From Methanoculleus frigidifontis (GTDB taxonomy: Archaea > Halobacteriota > Methanomicrobia > Methanomicrobiales > Methanoculleaceae): 64,000 nt of DNA. This document shows positions 25,431 through 34,316 of this stretch, piece after piece (within the stretch, counting starts at the first letter, position 1; each line of letters begins with the position of its first letter). The stretch is taken from NCBI RefSeq assembly GCF_030464345.1, contig NZ_VCYH01000006.1, forward strand, positions 62,001 through 126,000, written 5' to 3'. The notes under the pieces were generated by a model. It saw only the letters and a program-made list of their open reading frames with translations. It was not told the origin of the DNA and did not search any database. The translations under genes and the position numbers were made by a program.

Positions 25431-26205
25431 AGGCCTCGTCCACGCGGGCCTGCCAGTAGCCGGCGCAGTCCTGCTCGCAGTAGCCTCCCGCCCGGAGGCG
25501 CTCCGGGTCGGTGTACTCGGCCGCGGCGGCAAGGTCGCCGCTCTCTGCGTGCATCAGCACCAGGCGCCGTATCGAGTACTCCTCGGTCCGGTCGATCGCC
25601 CAGGGGAGCTGGTCGGGCAGGATGGGAAGTTCGGTCTGGTATTCGAGCAGCAGTTCGAGGTCGAACACCGCCGGATCCCGCGGGAAGAACGTGCACCGGC
25701 GTCCGGCGAGGTTTTCAAGCTCGATGGCATCGGCACTATCGGCGATCAGGACATGCCCCCACACGCCGGCGTCACGCATCTCCCGCATCAGGCGTGCATA
25801 GAGCTCCGCAGTGAGCTCTGCAAACTCCTCCGCATCCCCGATATAGTCGTCGGCGAGCCCGAGCAGGTGGGGTGCGGGGATTGCCATCCTGATACCTTTC
25901 TTCTCTGCGACAAGCGCCCGTGCATCCGCCGCAACCTCGCGCGGATCGATGCCGGGCTCGTCCTTCAGCACTCCTTCACGGAACCCGATCAGGGCATCGC
26001 GGAGGCGCTGAGCGTAGAAGATCCCGCCGACACAGGGGTCCGCTATCGGCTGCTGCAGGGCAAGCGACGTCTCCAGCTGGTAGGTGACGAGGTCGCCCCC
26101 TGCCCGTCCCCGGCGTCCGGCGATCCATGCCGCAAGCTCCTCGACCGAGGGTGTCCCGACCTCGGAGCCGTAGGATTGAACCGGGATGTCGCGACGTTTT
26201 GCCAT
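25417..26205 (-). CDS. Conserved-looking protein, unknown function
   Basis: A 262-residue soluble protein starting MAKRRDIPVQSYGSEVGTPS. It is rich in acidic helices and has LVTYQLETSLALQQPIADPC, RMAIPAPHLLGLADDYIGDA, VLIADSADAIELENLAGRRC and ILPDQLPWAIDRTEEYSIRRL. The C-terminal GGYCEQDCAGYW contains a CxxxC pair that could bind metal. No membrane segments and no signal peptide. I do not recognise a family. It is convergent with the DHH gene (14-base overlap) and divergent from MetRS, with only about 130 bases between starts. Confidence 0.7.
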   Translation of the reverse strand: MAKRRDIPVQSYGSEVGTPSVEELAAWIAGRRGRAGGDLVTYQLETSLALQQPIADPCVGGIFYAQRLRDALIGFREGVLKDEPGIDPREVAADARALVAEKKGIRMAIPAPHLLGLADDYIGDAEEFAELTAELYARLMREMRDAGVWGHVLIADSADAIELENLAGRRCTFFPRDPAVFDLELLLEYQTELPILPDQLPWAIDRTEEYSIRRLVLMHAESGDLAAAAEYTDPERLRAGGYCEQDCAGYWQARVDEAFILR

Positions 26206-26334
26206 TTCTTACCGGTGCCTCTTCGCCAGATGTTCAATTGTCCGCTGGGTGTGCCGGCGTTCTCGCACACACCGCAGACGCAGCGTCCCGTGTGTCGAAC
26301 ACTATTATTAGCATCGCAATCAGAGATGATAAGG

Positions 26335-28332
26335 ATGAGTGGTAAGCCGTTGCTGGTGACGTGCGGGCTTCCGTATACGAACGGACCCTGCCATATTGGA
26401 CATCTGCGAACGTATGTACCTGCTGATTTTTACGTGCGGTATATGCGGCGCGTCGGTGAGGATGTTGTGTTTATCTGCGGGTCCGACAACCACGGGACAC
26501 CCATCGTGATCAGTGCGGAGCAGGAGGGCACGACACCGCGCCAGCTCTCGGAGCGGTATCACCAGCACTTCGACGCTACATTCAAACGCATGCTGGTGGA
26601 GTTCGACCGGTTCGGGATGACGGACGACCCTACCAATCACGAACTGACAAAAGACCTCGTGCAGCGGCTCATCGACCGGGGATACATCTACGCGGAGACC
26701 GTCAGCCAGAGCTACTGCCCGGATTGCAGCCGGTTCCTCCCGGACCGGTATGTTGAGGGAATCTGCCCCTACTGCGGCGCCGTAGCCCGTGGCGACGAGT
26801 GCGACCAGGGATGCGGGCAGCACCTCGAGCCTGGCGAGATCAAGGATGCGGTCTGCAAGGTCTGCGGGGCAAAGGCCGAATACCGCGATCAGGAACACTA
26901 CTTCTTCAGACTGGGTGAGTTCAAGGACTTCCTCCTCGAGTATCTCCCGGACCTCCGGGGCACTTCGAACGCCCGGAATTACGCTCTCGGCTGGGTGAAG
27001 GAGGCACTCCACGACTGGTGCATCACCCGCACCCTCGACTGGGGCGTGAAGTTCCCGGGCAGGGACGACCTCGTCGTCTACGTCTGGGTGGATGCTCCCA
27101 TTGGCTACATATCGTTCACGAAGGAGTGGGCGAACGGCGCCGGCAGGGACTGGAAGGATCTCTGGTGCGGCGATGATACACGGGTCACTCACTTCATCGG
27201 CGGCGACATCATCTACCACCACTGCATCTTCTGGCCGGCGCTCCTCGAGGGTGCCGGCGTCGGCCTCCCGCACGCCGTGGTGGCGAGCGGCATGGTGACG
27301 ATCGAGGGGAAGAAGTTCTCTAAATCCCGGGGATACGTCGTCTGGACGAACGACGACTACCTCGACCAGGGCCTCCCCGCCGACTACCTCCGCTACTACC
27401 TCCTGACCTATACCAATCACACCAAGGAGCTTGATTTCTCCTGGAAGATCTACCAGGAGCGGGTGAACAACGAACTCGTGGGCACGCTCGGCAACTTCAT
27501 CTACCGCACCATGCACTTCGCCGCCAAGGAGTTCTCCGGTGCATCCTCCCTGGCGGCAGAGCCGATGATCGTCGAGGAGATCGGGCGGGCGCTCGACGCC
27601 GTCGACCGGGCGATGCGGGATTACGAGTTCAAAAACGCCGCCGATGCGATGATGACGCTCGCCTCCTTCGGCAACGCATACATCCAGAACAACGCCCCCT
27701 GGAAACTGATCAAGCAGGATAAGGAGGCGGCCGAGCAGGTGATCGCAAACTGCCTGCAGCTTGTAAAGGCGCTGGTGCTCGTCTTCGAACCGCTCCTCCC
27801 CGAGACGATGCAGCGTGCATGGGAGATGCTTGGCAACACCGACGCTGCCGGCACGCACGCTGTCAGCGAGGGTACAGAGCCGCTCGGAGCGCGGCAGCTC
27901 CATAAGCCCGCCCCGCTCTTCGTCAAGATCGAGGACGACCGGCTCTCGGCGCTCGAGACACTCCTGAAGCAGCGGGTCGATCAGGCGAGGAAGGCCGAAG
28001 AGAAGAAGGCGGCCGCCACCGTTCCGATCGATCGGTTCGCCGAGCTCGAGATCCGGATCGCCCGGGTAACGGCGGCCGAGCCGATTAAAGGCTCAAAGAA
28101 ACTTTACAGACTGACCGTCGACCTCGGGGATGAGCAGCGGCAGGTGGTCAGCGGTATCGCCCAGTTCTACACGCCCGACGAGCTCGTCGGGAAGGACGTG
28201 GCGATGATCGCCAACCTCGAACCGGCAAAGATCTTCGGTGTCGAGAGCCAGGGGATGATCCTTGCCGCCGGCGACGAGGCGTCCCTGCTCGTACCGCTCC
28301 GCCCTGTCCCGCCGGGGACGCAGGTCCGGTGA
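26335..28332 (+). CDS. metG: Methionyl-tRNA synthetase
   Basis: A 665-residue class I synthetase charging tRNA-Met. Signatures are LLVTCGLPYTNGPCHIGHL with HIGH at residues 20-23, a zinc-knuckle insert (CPDCSRFLP, CPYCG, CVCKVCGAK-type cysteines), WVDAPIGYI and the KMSKS variant KFSKS in GKKFSKSRGY. The last ~105 residues form a C-terminal EMAP/Trbp111 tRNA-binding domain (FAELEIRIARVTAAEPIKGS), fused here and separate in some archaea. ATG 26335 is preferred; ATG 26326 is in frame. TATTATTA at about 26303-26310 lies some 25-30 nt upstream, so translation may be leaderless. Frames extending to 25549 are antisense shadow sequence. Confidence 0.95.
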   Translation: MSGKPLLVTCGLPYTNGPCHIGHLRTYVPADFYVRYMRRVGEDVVFICGSDNHGTPIVISAEQEGTTPRQLSERYHQHFDATFKRMLVEFDRFGMTDDPTNHELTKDLVQRLIDRGYIYAETVSQSYCPDCSRFLPDRYVEGICPYCGAVARGDECDQGCGQHLEPGEIKDAVCKVCGAKAEYRDQEHYFFRLGEFKDFLLEYLPDLRGTSNARNYALGWVKEALHDWCITRTLDWGVKFPGRDDLVVYVWVDAPIGYISFTKEWANGAGRDWKDLWCGDDTRVTHFIGGDIIYHHCIFWPALLEGAGVGLPHAVVASGMVTIEGKKFSKSRGYVVWTNDDYLDQGLPADYLRYYLLTYTNHTKELDFSWKIYQERVNNELVGTLGNFIYRTMHFAAKEFSGASSLAAEPMIVEEIGRALDAVDRAMRDYEFKNAADAMMTLASFGNAYIQNNAPWKLIKQDKEAAEQVIANCLQLVKALVLVFEPLLPETMQRAWEMLGNTDAAGTHAVSEGTEPLGARQLHKPAPLFVKIEDDRLSALETLLKQRVDQARKAEEKKAAATVPIDRFAELEIRIARVTAAEPIKGSKKLYRLTVDLGDEQRQVVSGIAQFYTPDELVGKDVAMIANLEPAKIFGVESQGMILAAGDEASLLVPLRPVPPGTQVR

Positions 28333-28558
28333 CCTCGGCCAATCTTTTTTCGCGGCACCGGCGTTGCCGGCCGCCGTCGGAACACGCGCGATGCGCACAG
28401 GCCGCGGCGATCGTTCCGACAACCAGGTGAAGTGCCGCGCTCCCGGTTTCGGTCTCTGCTGCAGTGCTTTTCTGCTGTCTCTCATATGCCAGGAAGCAGC
28501 GTGTCCACGCTCCGCTCGGGCTTTGGGTGTCCCTGCACTGGTGCAGGCAAGAAGAAGA

Positions 28559-28633
28559 CGGGCCTGGAGGGATTCGAACCCCCGACGTCCGGGTTAGAAG
28601 CCCGGCGCTATGTCCTGGCTAAGCCACAGACCC
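28559..28633 (-). tRNA. tRNA-Arg (TCT)
   Basis: The minus strand starts GGGTCTG and ends CAGGCCC with discriminator G, a 7-bp acceptor stem with one G-T pair. The anticodon arm is CCGGG-CTTCTAA-CCCGG, giving TCT, and the T arm is GGGGG-TTCGAAT-CCCTC. No CCA encoded, no intron. A TATA-like GCTTAATTAC lies upstream at about 28666-28675. Confidence 0.95.
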
Positions 28634-28726
28634 TGATGGTGTTCCCATATTTGTTGTGGCTCTGTGGTAATTAAGCCTTTGAATGGCGGCAGCACCTCTC
28701 TTCAGAAAGGGGGTGGACGGAAGCGT

Positions 28727-29119
28727 TCACCCTGCCCGGTAACAGGACGACCGTATGACATCCACTTTCGTCGGTTTTCCCCAATCTTCTCCTTCGACAT
28801 TGCGGGCGATCGTCGATCCCGAGTACCGGATCTTGATCCGGGCCGACATCCGTTCGCGCTCTTCAAAGTAGGCAGGGTTGACGAACTCGACGATCCGCTT
28901 CATACTGATATTGAGCGAGAGCAGCTCGACGAGAATCCCGGGATCGCCATCGGAGAGGTCGTCCTGGTCGACCGAGGTCATGAAGATGCATTCTCCCGGT
29001 GTGGCGTCGGTCAGCGAGATGATGTTGTGGGCACTCGAGAGTTCGAGTGTCCGGGCTTTCCCTGCCTTGAGCTCGGCGATAACGGACGGTGATATCCCGG
29101 TTAATGCTGTACACTTCAT
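28727..29119 (-). CDS. DUF473 family protein
   Basis: A 130-residue protein of the DUF473 family, restricted mainly to methanogens and of unknown function. Characteristic parts are MKCTALTGISPSVIAELK, ELSSAHNIISLTDATPGECIF, MTSVDQDDLSDGDPGILVEL and the C-terminal ARIKIRYSGSTIARNVE. The start is ATG 29119 with GGTGAT 5 nt upstream; the GTG at 29128 would overlap the preceding stop. It follows the PAC2 gene stop directly, so the two are co-transcribed and translationally coupled. Confidence 0.85.
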   Translation of the reverse strand: MKCTALTGISPSVIAELKAGKARTLELSSAHNIISLTDATPGECIFMTSVDQDDLSDGDPGILVELLSLNISMKRIVEFVNPAYFEERERMSARIKIRYSGSTIARNVEGEDWGKPTKVDVIRSSCYRAG

Positions 29120-29124
29120 GGCTA

Positions 29125-29841
29125 TCACCCGTACATCGGCAGCTGCTCACGCTTGGGCTGTGCCGTCTCGGTCTTCTGCACCTGTTCGGCGATCTGTGCC
29201 ATCGCTGCCTCGATCTCAACCGCCTGGTCGAGGAGAGGCTGCACATCAAGGCCGAGGCTGTAGATCTTGTTGAGCACCTCGATGGTCGAGGCGGATGACC
29301 GCGGGTCCGGGGTGTTCACGGTCTCTCCGAGAAGCCCCATCCCGGGAATCCCCCTGGTCTTGCACTCCGTGAGAATGCTTGCCGCAATCCCGGAGATGCT
29401 GCCCATCGGCAGGATTATCGTGTTCTCAGCGATCTTCTCCAGCACGTTCTGGTTGGTCGCCACGCCGAAGACCCGTTTTTCCGGTTCGTTTGTAGTAATT
29501 CCCGCAATCATGACGATCTCCCGGAGGTTGTACTGTACCAGCCAGTTCATGATGCCGTTTGCCACCTCGTAGCATATCATGGGGTGGATCGGGACGTCCG
29601 AGACGATCGCCGCAAGGCTGTCCTTCTCGTAGAGGCGCACGGGGGCGCTGATCACGCCTTTTGCCATGAGCGCCACCGGCGGGAAGTATTTGCTGGTAAT
29701 CGATCCGATCTGTTCGAACTCCATCTGCTCGACCAGGTACTGCAGGGCGATACTGCCCACGAGCCCGCTGCCCGGAAACCCTATAAGCACTGATTTTTCA
29801 GCGCTTCCGAGGTCCCTGGCAATTACCTTTATATCATCCAT
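29125..29841 (-). CDS. PAC2 family protein (proteasome assembly chaperone-like)
   Basis: A 238-residue PAC2 protein. It has IGFPGSGLVGSIALQYLVEQM near the N-terminus, SKYFPPVALMAKGVISAPVRLY, the MICYEVANGIMNWL helix, IAGITTNEPEKRVFGVATN, and ILPMGSISGIAASILTECKTRGIPGMGLLGET. The helical C-terminus (LDVQPLLDQAVEIEAAMAQIAEQV) is coiled-coil-like. In eukaryotes the fold serves proteasome assembly; archaeal homologues are linked to proteasome function only by homology. The first gene of a two-gene operon with DUF473, transcribed from a 42-bp divergent region shared with the gene at 29884. Confidence 0.9.
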   Translation of the reverse strand: MDDIKVIARDLGSAEKSVLIGFPGSGLVGSIALQYLVEQMEFEQIGSITSKYFPPVALMAKGVISAPVRLYEKDSLAAIVSDVPIHPMICYEVANGIMNWLVQYNLREIVMIAGITTNEPEKRVFGVATNQNVLEKIAENTIILPMGSISGIAASILTECKTRGIPGMGLLGETVNTPDPRSSASTIEVLNKIYSLGLDVQPLLDQAVEIEAAMAQIAEQVQKTETAQPKREQLPMYG

Positions 29842-29883
29842 ACGATCACTTCGCTCCCCGTCGGATTAGTTTAACATAGCTGG

Positions 29884-30216
29884 ATGTCCCTTAAAAATAT
29901 TATGCAAGAGTATTCAATAAAACGTGGCTACGGCAAAAATCTCGCGGAAAACATGGTTCAGGGTCTCCGGGATCAGTTCGGGATCGAGCCTGAGGAGTCG
30001 GACGGCCACTATGTCGTCAGCTACGGTGCATTGAAGCGTCTTGAAGTCTGGACGGGTGAGAAGGGCAAGACCCTGATCGTCGACACGGAGTCGAGGACAG
30101 ATGTGGACGATGAGACGATCATCGACACGAACCGGCGTTTCCGCAGATATCTTGAGCAGGCAACCGGATATAACTCGAAAGAACGGGCGAAGAAGGCCAA
30201 GAAGATGGCCGAGTGA
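29884..30216 (+). CDS. Small basic protein, DUF5611-like
   Basis: A 110-residue soluble protein typical of methanogen genomes. It reads MQEYSIKRGYGKNLAENMVQGL, then DGHYVVSYGALKRLEVWTGEKG, TLIVDTESR and ending NRRFRRYLEQATGYNSKERAKKAKKMAE. The pattern fits DUF5611, but I cannot verify this. Start could be ATG 29884 or ATG 29902 (MQEYS), the latter matching where a family start would be expected. The Lys-rich end may bind nucleic acid. Diverges from the PAC2 gene with 42 bp between starts. Confidence 0.75.
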   Translation: MSLKNIMQEYSIKRGYGKNLAENMVQGLRDQFGIEPEESDGHYVVSYGALKRLEVWTGEKGKTLIVDTESRTDVDDETIIDTNRRFRRYLEQATGYNSKERAKKAKKMAE

Positions 30217-30885
30217 GGCGGCCGGTCGATACTTTTCTCATCCCGCCTCCCGCCGGTTTCACGTGAAGCAGCGGTGCGGGGATAGTGACGGGGTCTCCCG
30301 GGCTCAAAGCCCGCAAAAACTGTCAGTCCCCGTTTTCCCCTGAAACGGGTTCAGTGGTTTATCTTTGAGGTCATCCCAAAAGTATTCGTGGATGGAAACG
30401 TTCGATCCGAATCGACGCAACACATCTCGATGTATCAGCCAAGGAGGTGCAATCAGAGGCAGAACCTACAAACACGATATTTCTGGGGGTATCGCGTGGG
30501 GGGAGGGTGCGGGAGGGCGTCTTCCCCATTGGCGTCAACGTACCGTATGCCTGCACTGTATTTCCGTTGCTATCGGCGGGGTTCAGGCAATTGATGAGAT
30601 CCCATCTCTTGCTCCGGATGACCGCAATCCGGGGTATTCGGGGGCACGGCGTTCCCCTGGGTATCGCCATGACTGCCCCCGCCCTTTGAGGGGTGGGGTT
30701 GATGCGGTCCTGGGGATCTTCGCGGGAGACAGGGGAGGGGAAAACTCCTCCCCGTCGGCCCCACCCCGGAGGCAATTGGCCGCCACGGTCCACGGCATGG
30801 GGAGACGCCCGGGAAAAAGGGCGTCCCCGGGACAAGCCTCATCAGGGGAAGAATGCGGTATACGCTCAAATCCCCGTATCTAAAG
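30217..30885. other. Non-coding interval, mostly repeat copy B
   Basis: About 670 bases with no credible gene. The first 150 hold a T-rich end of the DUF5611-like gene and GC-rich spacer; the rest is repeat copy B described separately. Short frames inside the repeat lack ribosome sites and their composition differs from nearby genes. Confidence 0.5.
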
Positions 30886-30889
30886 TTAG
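30370..30889 (+). repeat. Dispersed repeat, copy B
   Basis: Plus-strand sequence aligning with the reverse complement of 16042-16440. Exact matches include 30604-30623 and 30783-30802, with further blocks of 10-20 bases between. Relative to copy A it has an extra segment at about 30658-30778 containing GCCCCACCCCGGAGG, probably inserted in B or deleted from A. Its right end abuts the decayed tfoX-like gene. No transposase or clear target-site duplication is seen. Confidence 0.75.
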
Positions 30890-31190
30890 GGCATACGGGG
30901 CCGGCCTCTCTTGCCAGAGAGTATTGGGATAACCTCTTCTTTTCCCGGGTATCGGCGCCGGAAGTGGGGCACAGGGTATCCGCGTGTACGGCGGTGCAGT
31001 CTTACCGTCCGGCATGAACTCCTTTCCCTGTTCGGTAATCTTTACGAAGAACCGGTTATCGCAGACGCAGGCAAAAAACTTTCCGTCGCAGTTAAAGCCG
31101 TATTCGCCGAACATTTTTCTGTATGTGATTATCCCCCGCACCGGCGAGATGTTCGGCTACGAACGCTGCAAACTTCGGACTTGACGCCGT
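30886..31190 (-). pseudogene. Decayed TfoX-N domain gene
   Basis: Reading the minus strand, ACG (31190) in place of ATG begins T-ASSPKFAAFVAEHLAGAG, preceded by GGAGG at proper spacing. A shift near the G5 run at 31139-31143 moves to ITYRKMFGEYGFNCDGKFFA, CDNRFFVKITEQGKEFMPDG and APPY. A second shift then gives GYPVPHF in another frame, ending at TAA 30886-30888. Intact TfoX-N proteins of about 100 residues read continuously through these blocks. So the gene appears to carry a lost start codon and two frameshifts. It lies directly behind the DUF3795-like frame and next to repeat copy B. Confidence 0.7.
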
Positions 31191-31203
31191 ACGTATCGCC
31201 TCC

Positions 31204-31479
31204 TCACTCTCCGCACCATGCTCTGCACTGTGCGATTCTTCTTCCGTCGTCGCCCTGGCTCTCGTCGAATGCAAACCGTATCAGCGCCTCGCAGGGAAAC
31301 TCCTCGCATTGACCGCAGTTTTCCAGCCCTTTTGCCTCGCAGCAGGTTTTCAGCGGACAACTGTCGCCCCAGAACGGCTTATGTATCGCCGTGCAGCCCC
31401 TGCAGCCCGTCTGTGCCCGATACTCGCATTCGCCGCAGAGCCCTGCGGGGCGAAAGTAGACCGGAATCCTGCAGGCGTA
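31204..31479 (-). pseudogene. DUF3795-like cysteine-rich frame lacking a start codon
   Basis: A 91-codon open frame on the minus strand that ends in TGA at 31204-31206. It contains RPAGLCGECEYRAQTGCRGC, HKPFWGDSCPLKTCCEAKGL, NCGQCEEFPCEALIRFAFDE and CRAWCGE, the cysteine pattern of DUF3795 zinc-binding-like proteins. No ATG, GTG or TTG starts it; the frame is closed by a stop upstream within the leuS end. ATT (IPV) is the only near-start. The amino acid quality suggests recent coding. It lies about 20 bases after leuS and its stop precedes the GGAGG of the tfoX remnant, so the two were probably an operon. It may be a pseudogene or use a non-standard start. Confidence 0.6.
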
Positions 31480-31498
31480 CCAAAAAAGAAAGATTATA

Positions 31499-34258
31499 TT
31501 ACTCGATTACAATTGCGGGCTTGAAGGGGAGGGCTCCGGATGCCTTCGGGTGCCCGCTCTCTTCGGCCGTGAGGATCCGCACCGGCACGCAAAACTCCTT
31601 TGCTAGGAATTCGCTTGCACCCTGCAGAACCGCACGTTCGTCGATCGAGGTCTCCAGGAGCTGCTCCACGAGCTTGGGCGGGAACTTCAGGACGAGTTTG
31701 GTGATCTGCTGCGCCGTATCGGTTGCCGCGCGGCCGCGCTTGCGCATCTCTTCGTCCTTCATGACCTCCCTGACCACCCGGGTCTTGTCGGCGGTTGTGG
31801 CTACCGTCCGGAAGATCTCGTGTTTCCATGCGGGCGCCACAATGAGGTTGATCGAGGCGGGTTCCATGGGGATGAGCCTGACGATCGACTCGATATCCTC
31901 CACCGTTCGGAGGAGGAGCTCCTCGGCAAGTTCTATCTCCGGGTTGACCAGCGCCTCGTCGGTCACCGGCCAGTCTGCGAAGGAGACCATGCCCGGTCCT
32001 TCGAGGTGTTTCCAGAGCGTCTCGCAGGTGAAGGGGATGAACGGTGCTAGGAGCCGCACCCATGCCCGGCAGAGATCCTGAAGAACAGCGCCGCCGATCC
32101 CCTCCGGAAGCCGCCGCCGATACCATTTCAGATCGGACTCGATACCGAAGAATGCCTCCTGGAGTGCCTGCCTGGTCTGGAACGCCTCCATCGCTGTGGT
32201 TGTGCTGCCGATCCGCTGCTGGAGCCTGCTCTGGAGCCATGCATCGATGCCGGCGGTGCCTTCGGCGTCCTTTGCCTCCATAATGGTGTTCCAGAAGCGC
32301 TCGATCTGCCTTCTCGTTGAAGAGACGAGTTCGTTGCGCCAGTCGAAGTCCTGCCACGGCTCGGCGCTCCCCACCAGGAACATCCGGACCGTGTCGGCGC
32401 CGAACTCCTCGATGGCATCTTCGAGCAGGAAGACGTTCCCCTTGCTCGAGGACATCTTCGCCCCGTTCAGAAGACCCATGCCGAAGACCACCATCCCCTG
32501 CGGCTGCAGGTCATGCGGGAAGATTGCCCGGTGGTGGAAGAGCTGGAAGGTGAGGTGGTTTGAGATGAGATCCTTGGCGCTGAACCGGTAGTCGTAGGGG
32601 TACCAGTAGAGGAACTCGCCTCTGATAGCATCAAGCGTTGCACGGTCGACGGTCTCCGGTGCCCCCTGCCCAAGGAAGATGTAGTCGAAGACGTCCGGGG
32701 TGAGTTTCTCCGGGCTGATCGCCTTGAGATGGTGGGCGATGGTGTAGTAGGCCATGTAGATGGTCGAGTCCGAGAGCGGCTCGATGATCCACGCCGGGTC
32801 CCACGGCAGTTTTGTTCCGAGCCCGACCCGCCGGGTGCATGCCCAGTCCTTCAGCCAGTCGACCGTCCTGTCGAACTCTGCCCTGACCTCGGTCGGGACG
32901 AGCGCCATCTCAGCAAGCTGATCGTGGATCTCCGTCTTCCACGCAGGATCGCTGTACTCCAGGAACCACTGGTCGTGGAGAATCCGCACGAAGACCCTCC
33001 CGCCGCAGCGGCAGATGACCTGGCGGATGTCGAACTCGTACATGACGGTGGAGTCGTACTGCGCGATCATCGTCTCGGCCACGTCGTCACGTGCTTCCCG
33101 GACGGGTTTGCCGCCGTACTGGTCGTGCAGGCGTCCGCGTGAGAACTCGGCGCTGTAGACCTCCTGGGTGAGCGTCTCCATGGCGGGATCGTTCTGGTCG
33201 GTGATGCCTGCACGCTCGACGGCGTCTTTTGCCGGGAACTCGCCGTAGCCCTCGACGCTGATAAGCGAGATCGGCGTAATATCGGCGTACTTCCCCTGCT
33301 GTTGGAGGTCGCGGAGCGCGATGTAGTCGAAGGGTGCGTGGGCGGGCACGCTCATGACGATGCCGCTGCCCATATCCGGATCGACGAAGGAGGCGGGGAG
33401 GACGGGCACGTCGCCGGAGAGCGGGTGGGAGACGGTCTCACCGATCAGGGCGGTTCCCGGGACGTCCTCCATAACCCGGACGTCGTTGTCCTGCAGGCGG
33501 AGTTTCTCGGCGGCCTCGGGGCTGACGATCCACTCGCGTCCGTCGATCTTCGCCCGCACGTAGGTGGTGCCGGGGTTCACCCAGAGGTTCGTCACGCCGT
33601 ACGTCGTCTCGGGGCGGAGCGTCGCGCACGGTACCAGGGCATCGCCCCACCGGAACATCACCAGGGTGAACCTGATGATCTCAGCCTTGTCGCCCTCGAG
33701 GAGGTCGTGGTCTCCGACCGGGTTTTCGCACTGGGGACAGTACTTCACCGGGTGGGCGCCCTTGACAACGTGATCCTCTTCGTGCAGGTGTTTGTACTGC
33801 CACTCGATGAACTTCGAGTACTGGGGGTCGATGGTGATGAACCGCCGCCGCCAGTCGATCGAGAGGCCGCACCGCTGCATGACCCGCGTGTACTCCTCGC
33901 TGAAGTAGCGGACGATCTCCATCGGGTCGATGAACCGGTCGAGGACGTCCTGGGGCACCTTGTAGAGGTTCCGGTACAGGCCGATGGTCTTCTTATCGCC
34001 GTTGGCAATCCGTTTTGAGATCCCGATGACCGGCGTTCCCGTGACGTGGAAGGCCATCGGAAAGAGCACCTGCTTGCCATGCATCCGCTGGAACCGTGCG
34101 ATCACGTCCGGCACGATGTAGGTGCGCCCGTGCCCGACGTGCATGGCGCCGCTCGGGTAGGGATAGGCTACCGTCAGGTAGTATTTCTCCCTCTCTGCCG
34201 GATCGGCTTCAAAGGCATGATCCCATCGAGCAATCAGCTCTTTTTCGTTCTGGTGCAT
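31499..34258 (-). CDS. leuS: Leucyl-tRNA synthetase
   Basis: A 919-residue archaeal-type class I LeuRS. HVGH (40-43) follows VAYPYPSGAM; KMSSSKGN is the KMSKS loop. The editing domain includes LRPETTYGVTNLWVNP and VPAHAPFDYIALRDL. The C-terminal anticodon and extension regions are complete through KPAIVIE. ATG 34258 is chosen, with GGAG at 5 nt spacing; a TTG at 34273 with GGAGG upstream is the alternative and would add five residues. Downstream on the same strand are the DUF3795-like frame and tfoX remnant; upstream is the PINA-like gene with 58 bases between. Confidence 0.96.
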   Translation of the reverse strand: MHQNEKELIARWDHAFEADPAEREKYYLTVAYPYPSGAMHVGHGRTYIVPDVIARFQRMHGKQVLFPMAFHVTGTPVIGISKRIANGDKKTIGLYRNLYKVPQDVLDRFIDPMEIVRYFSEEYTRVMQRCGLSIDWRRRFITIDPQYSKFIEWQYKHLHEEDHVVKGAHPVKYCPQCENPVGDHDLLEGDKAEIIRFTLVMFRWGDALVPCATLRPETTYGVTNLWVNPGTTYVRAKIDGREWIVSPEAAEKLRLQDNDVRVMEDVPGTALIGETVSHPLSGDVPVLPASFVDPDMGSGIVMSVPAHAPFDYIALRDLQQQGKYADITPISLISVEGYGEFPAKDAVERAGITDQNDPAMETLTQEVYSAEFSRGRLHDQYGGKPVREARDDVAETMIAQYDSTVMYEFDIRQVICRCGGRVFVRILHDQWFLEYSDPAWKTEIHDQLAEMALVPTEVRAEFDRTVDWLKDWACTRRVGLGTKLPWDPAWIIEPLSDSTIYMAYYTIAHHLKAISPEKLTPDVFDYIFLGQGAPETVDRATLDAIRGEFLYWYPYDYRFSAKDLISNHLTFQLFHHRAIFPHDLQPQGMVVFGMGLLNGAKMSSSKGNVFLLEDAIEEFGADTVRMFLVGSAEPWQDFDWRNELVSSTRRQIERFWNTIMEAKDAEGTAGIDAWLQSRLQQRIGSTTTAMEAFQTRQALQEAFFGIESDLKWYRRRLPEGIGGAVLQDLCRAWVRLLAPFIPFTCETLWKHLEGPGMVSFADWPVTDEALVNPEIELAEELLLRTVEDIESIVRLIPMEPASINLIVAPAWKHEIFRTVATTADKTRVVREVMKDEEMRKRGRAATDTAQQITKLVLKFPPKLVEQLLETSIDERAVLQGASEFLAKEFCVPVRILTAEESGHPKASGALPFKPAIVIE

Positions 34259-34316
34259 ATCAACTCCGCTCAATAGAATTCCTCCGCAATTGGTTCGGTT
34301 CTCTCCGTATTACTCC

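Noticed and set aside
26320-27903. Long minus-strand frame opposite metG
   Set aside because: Antisense shadow with acidic low-complexity composition and no conserved motif.
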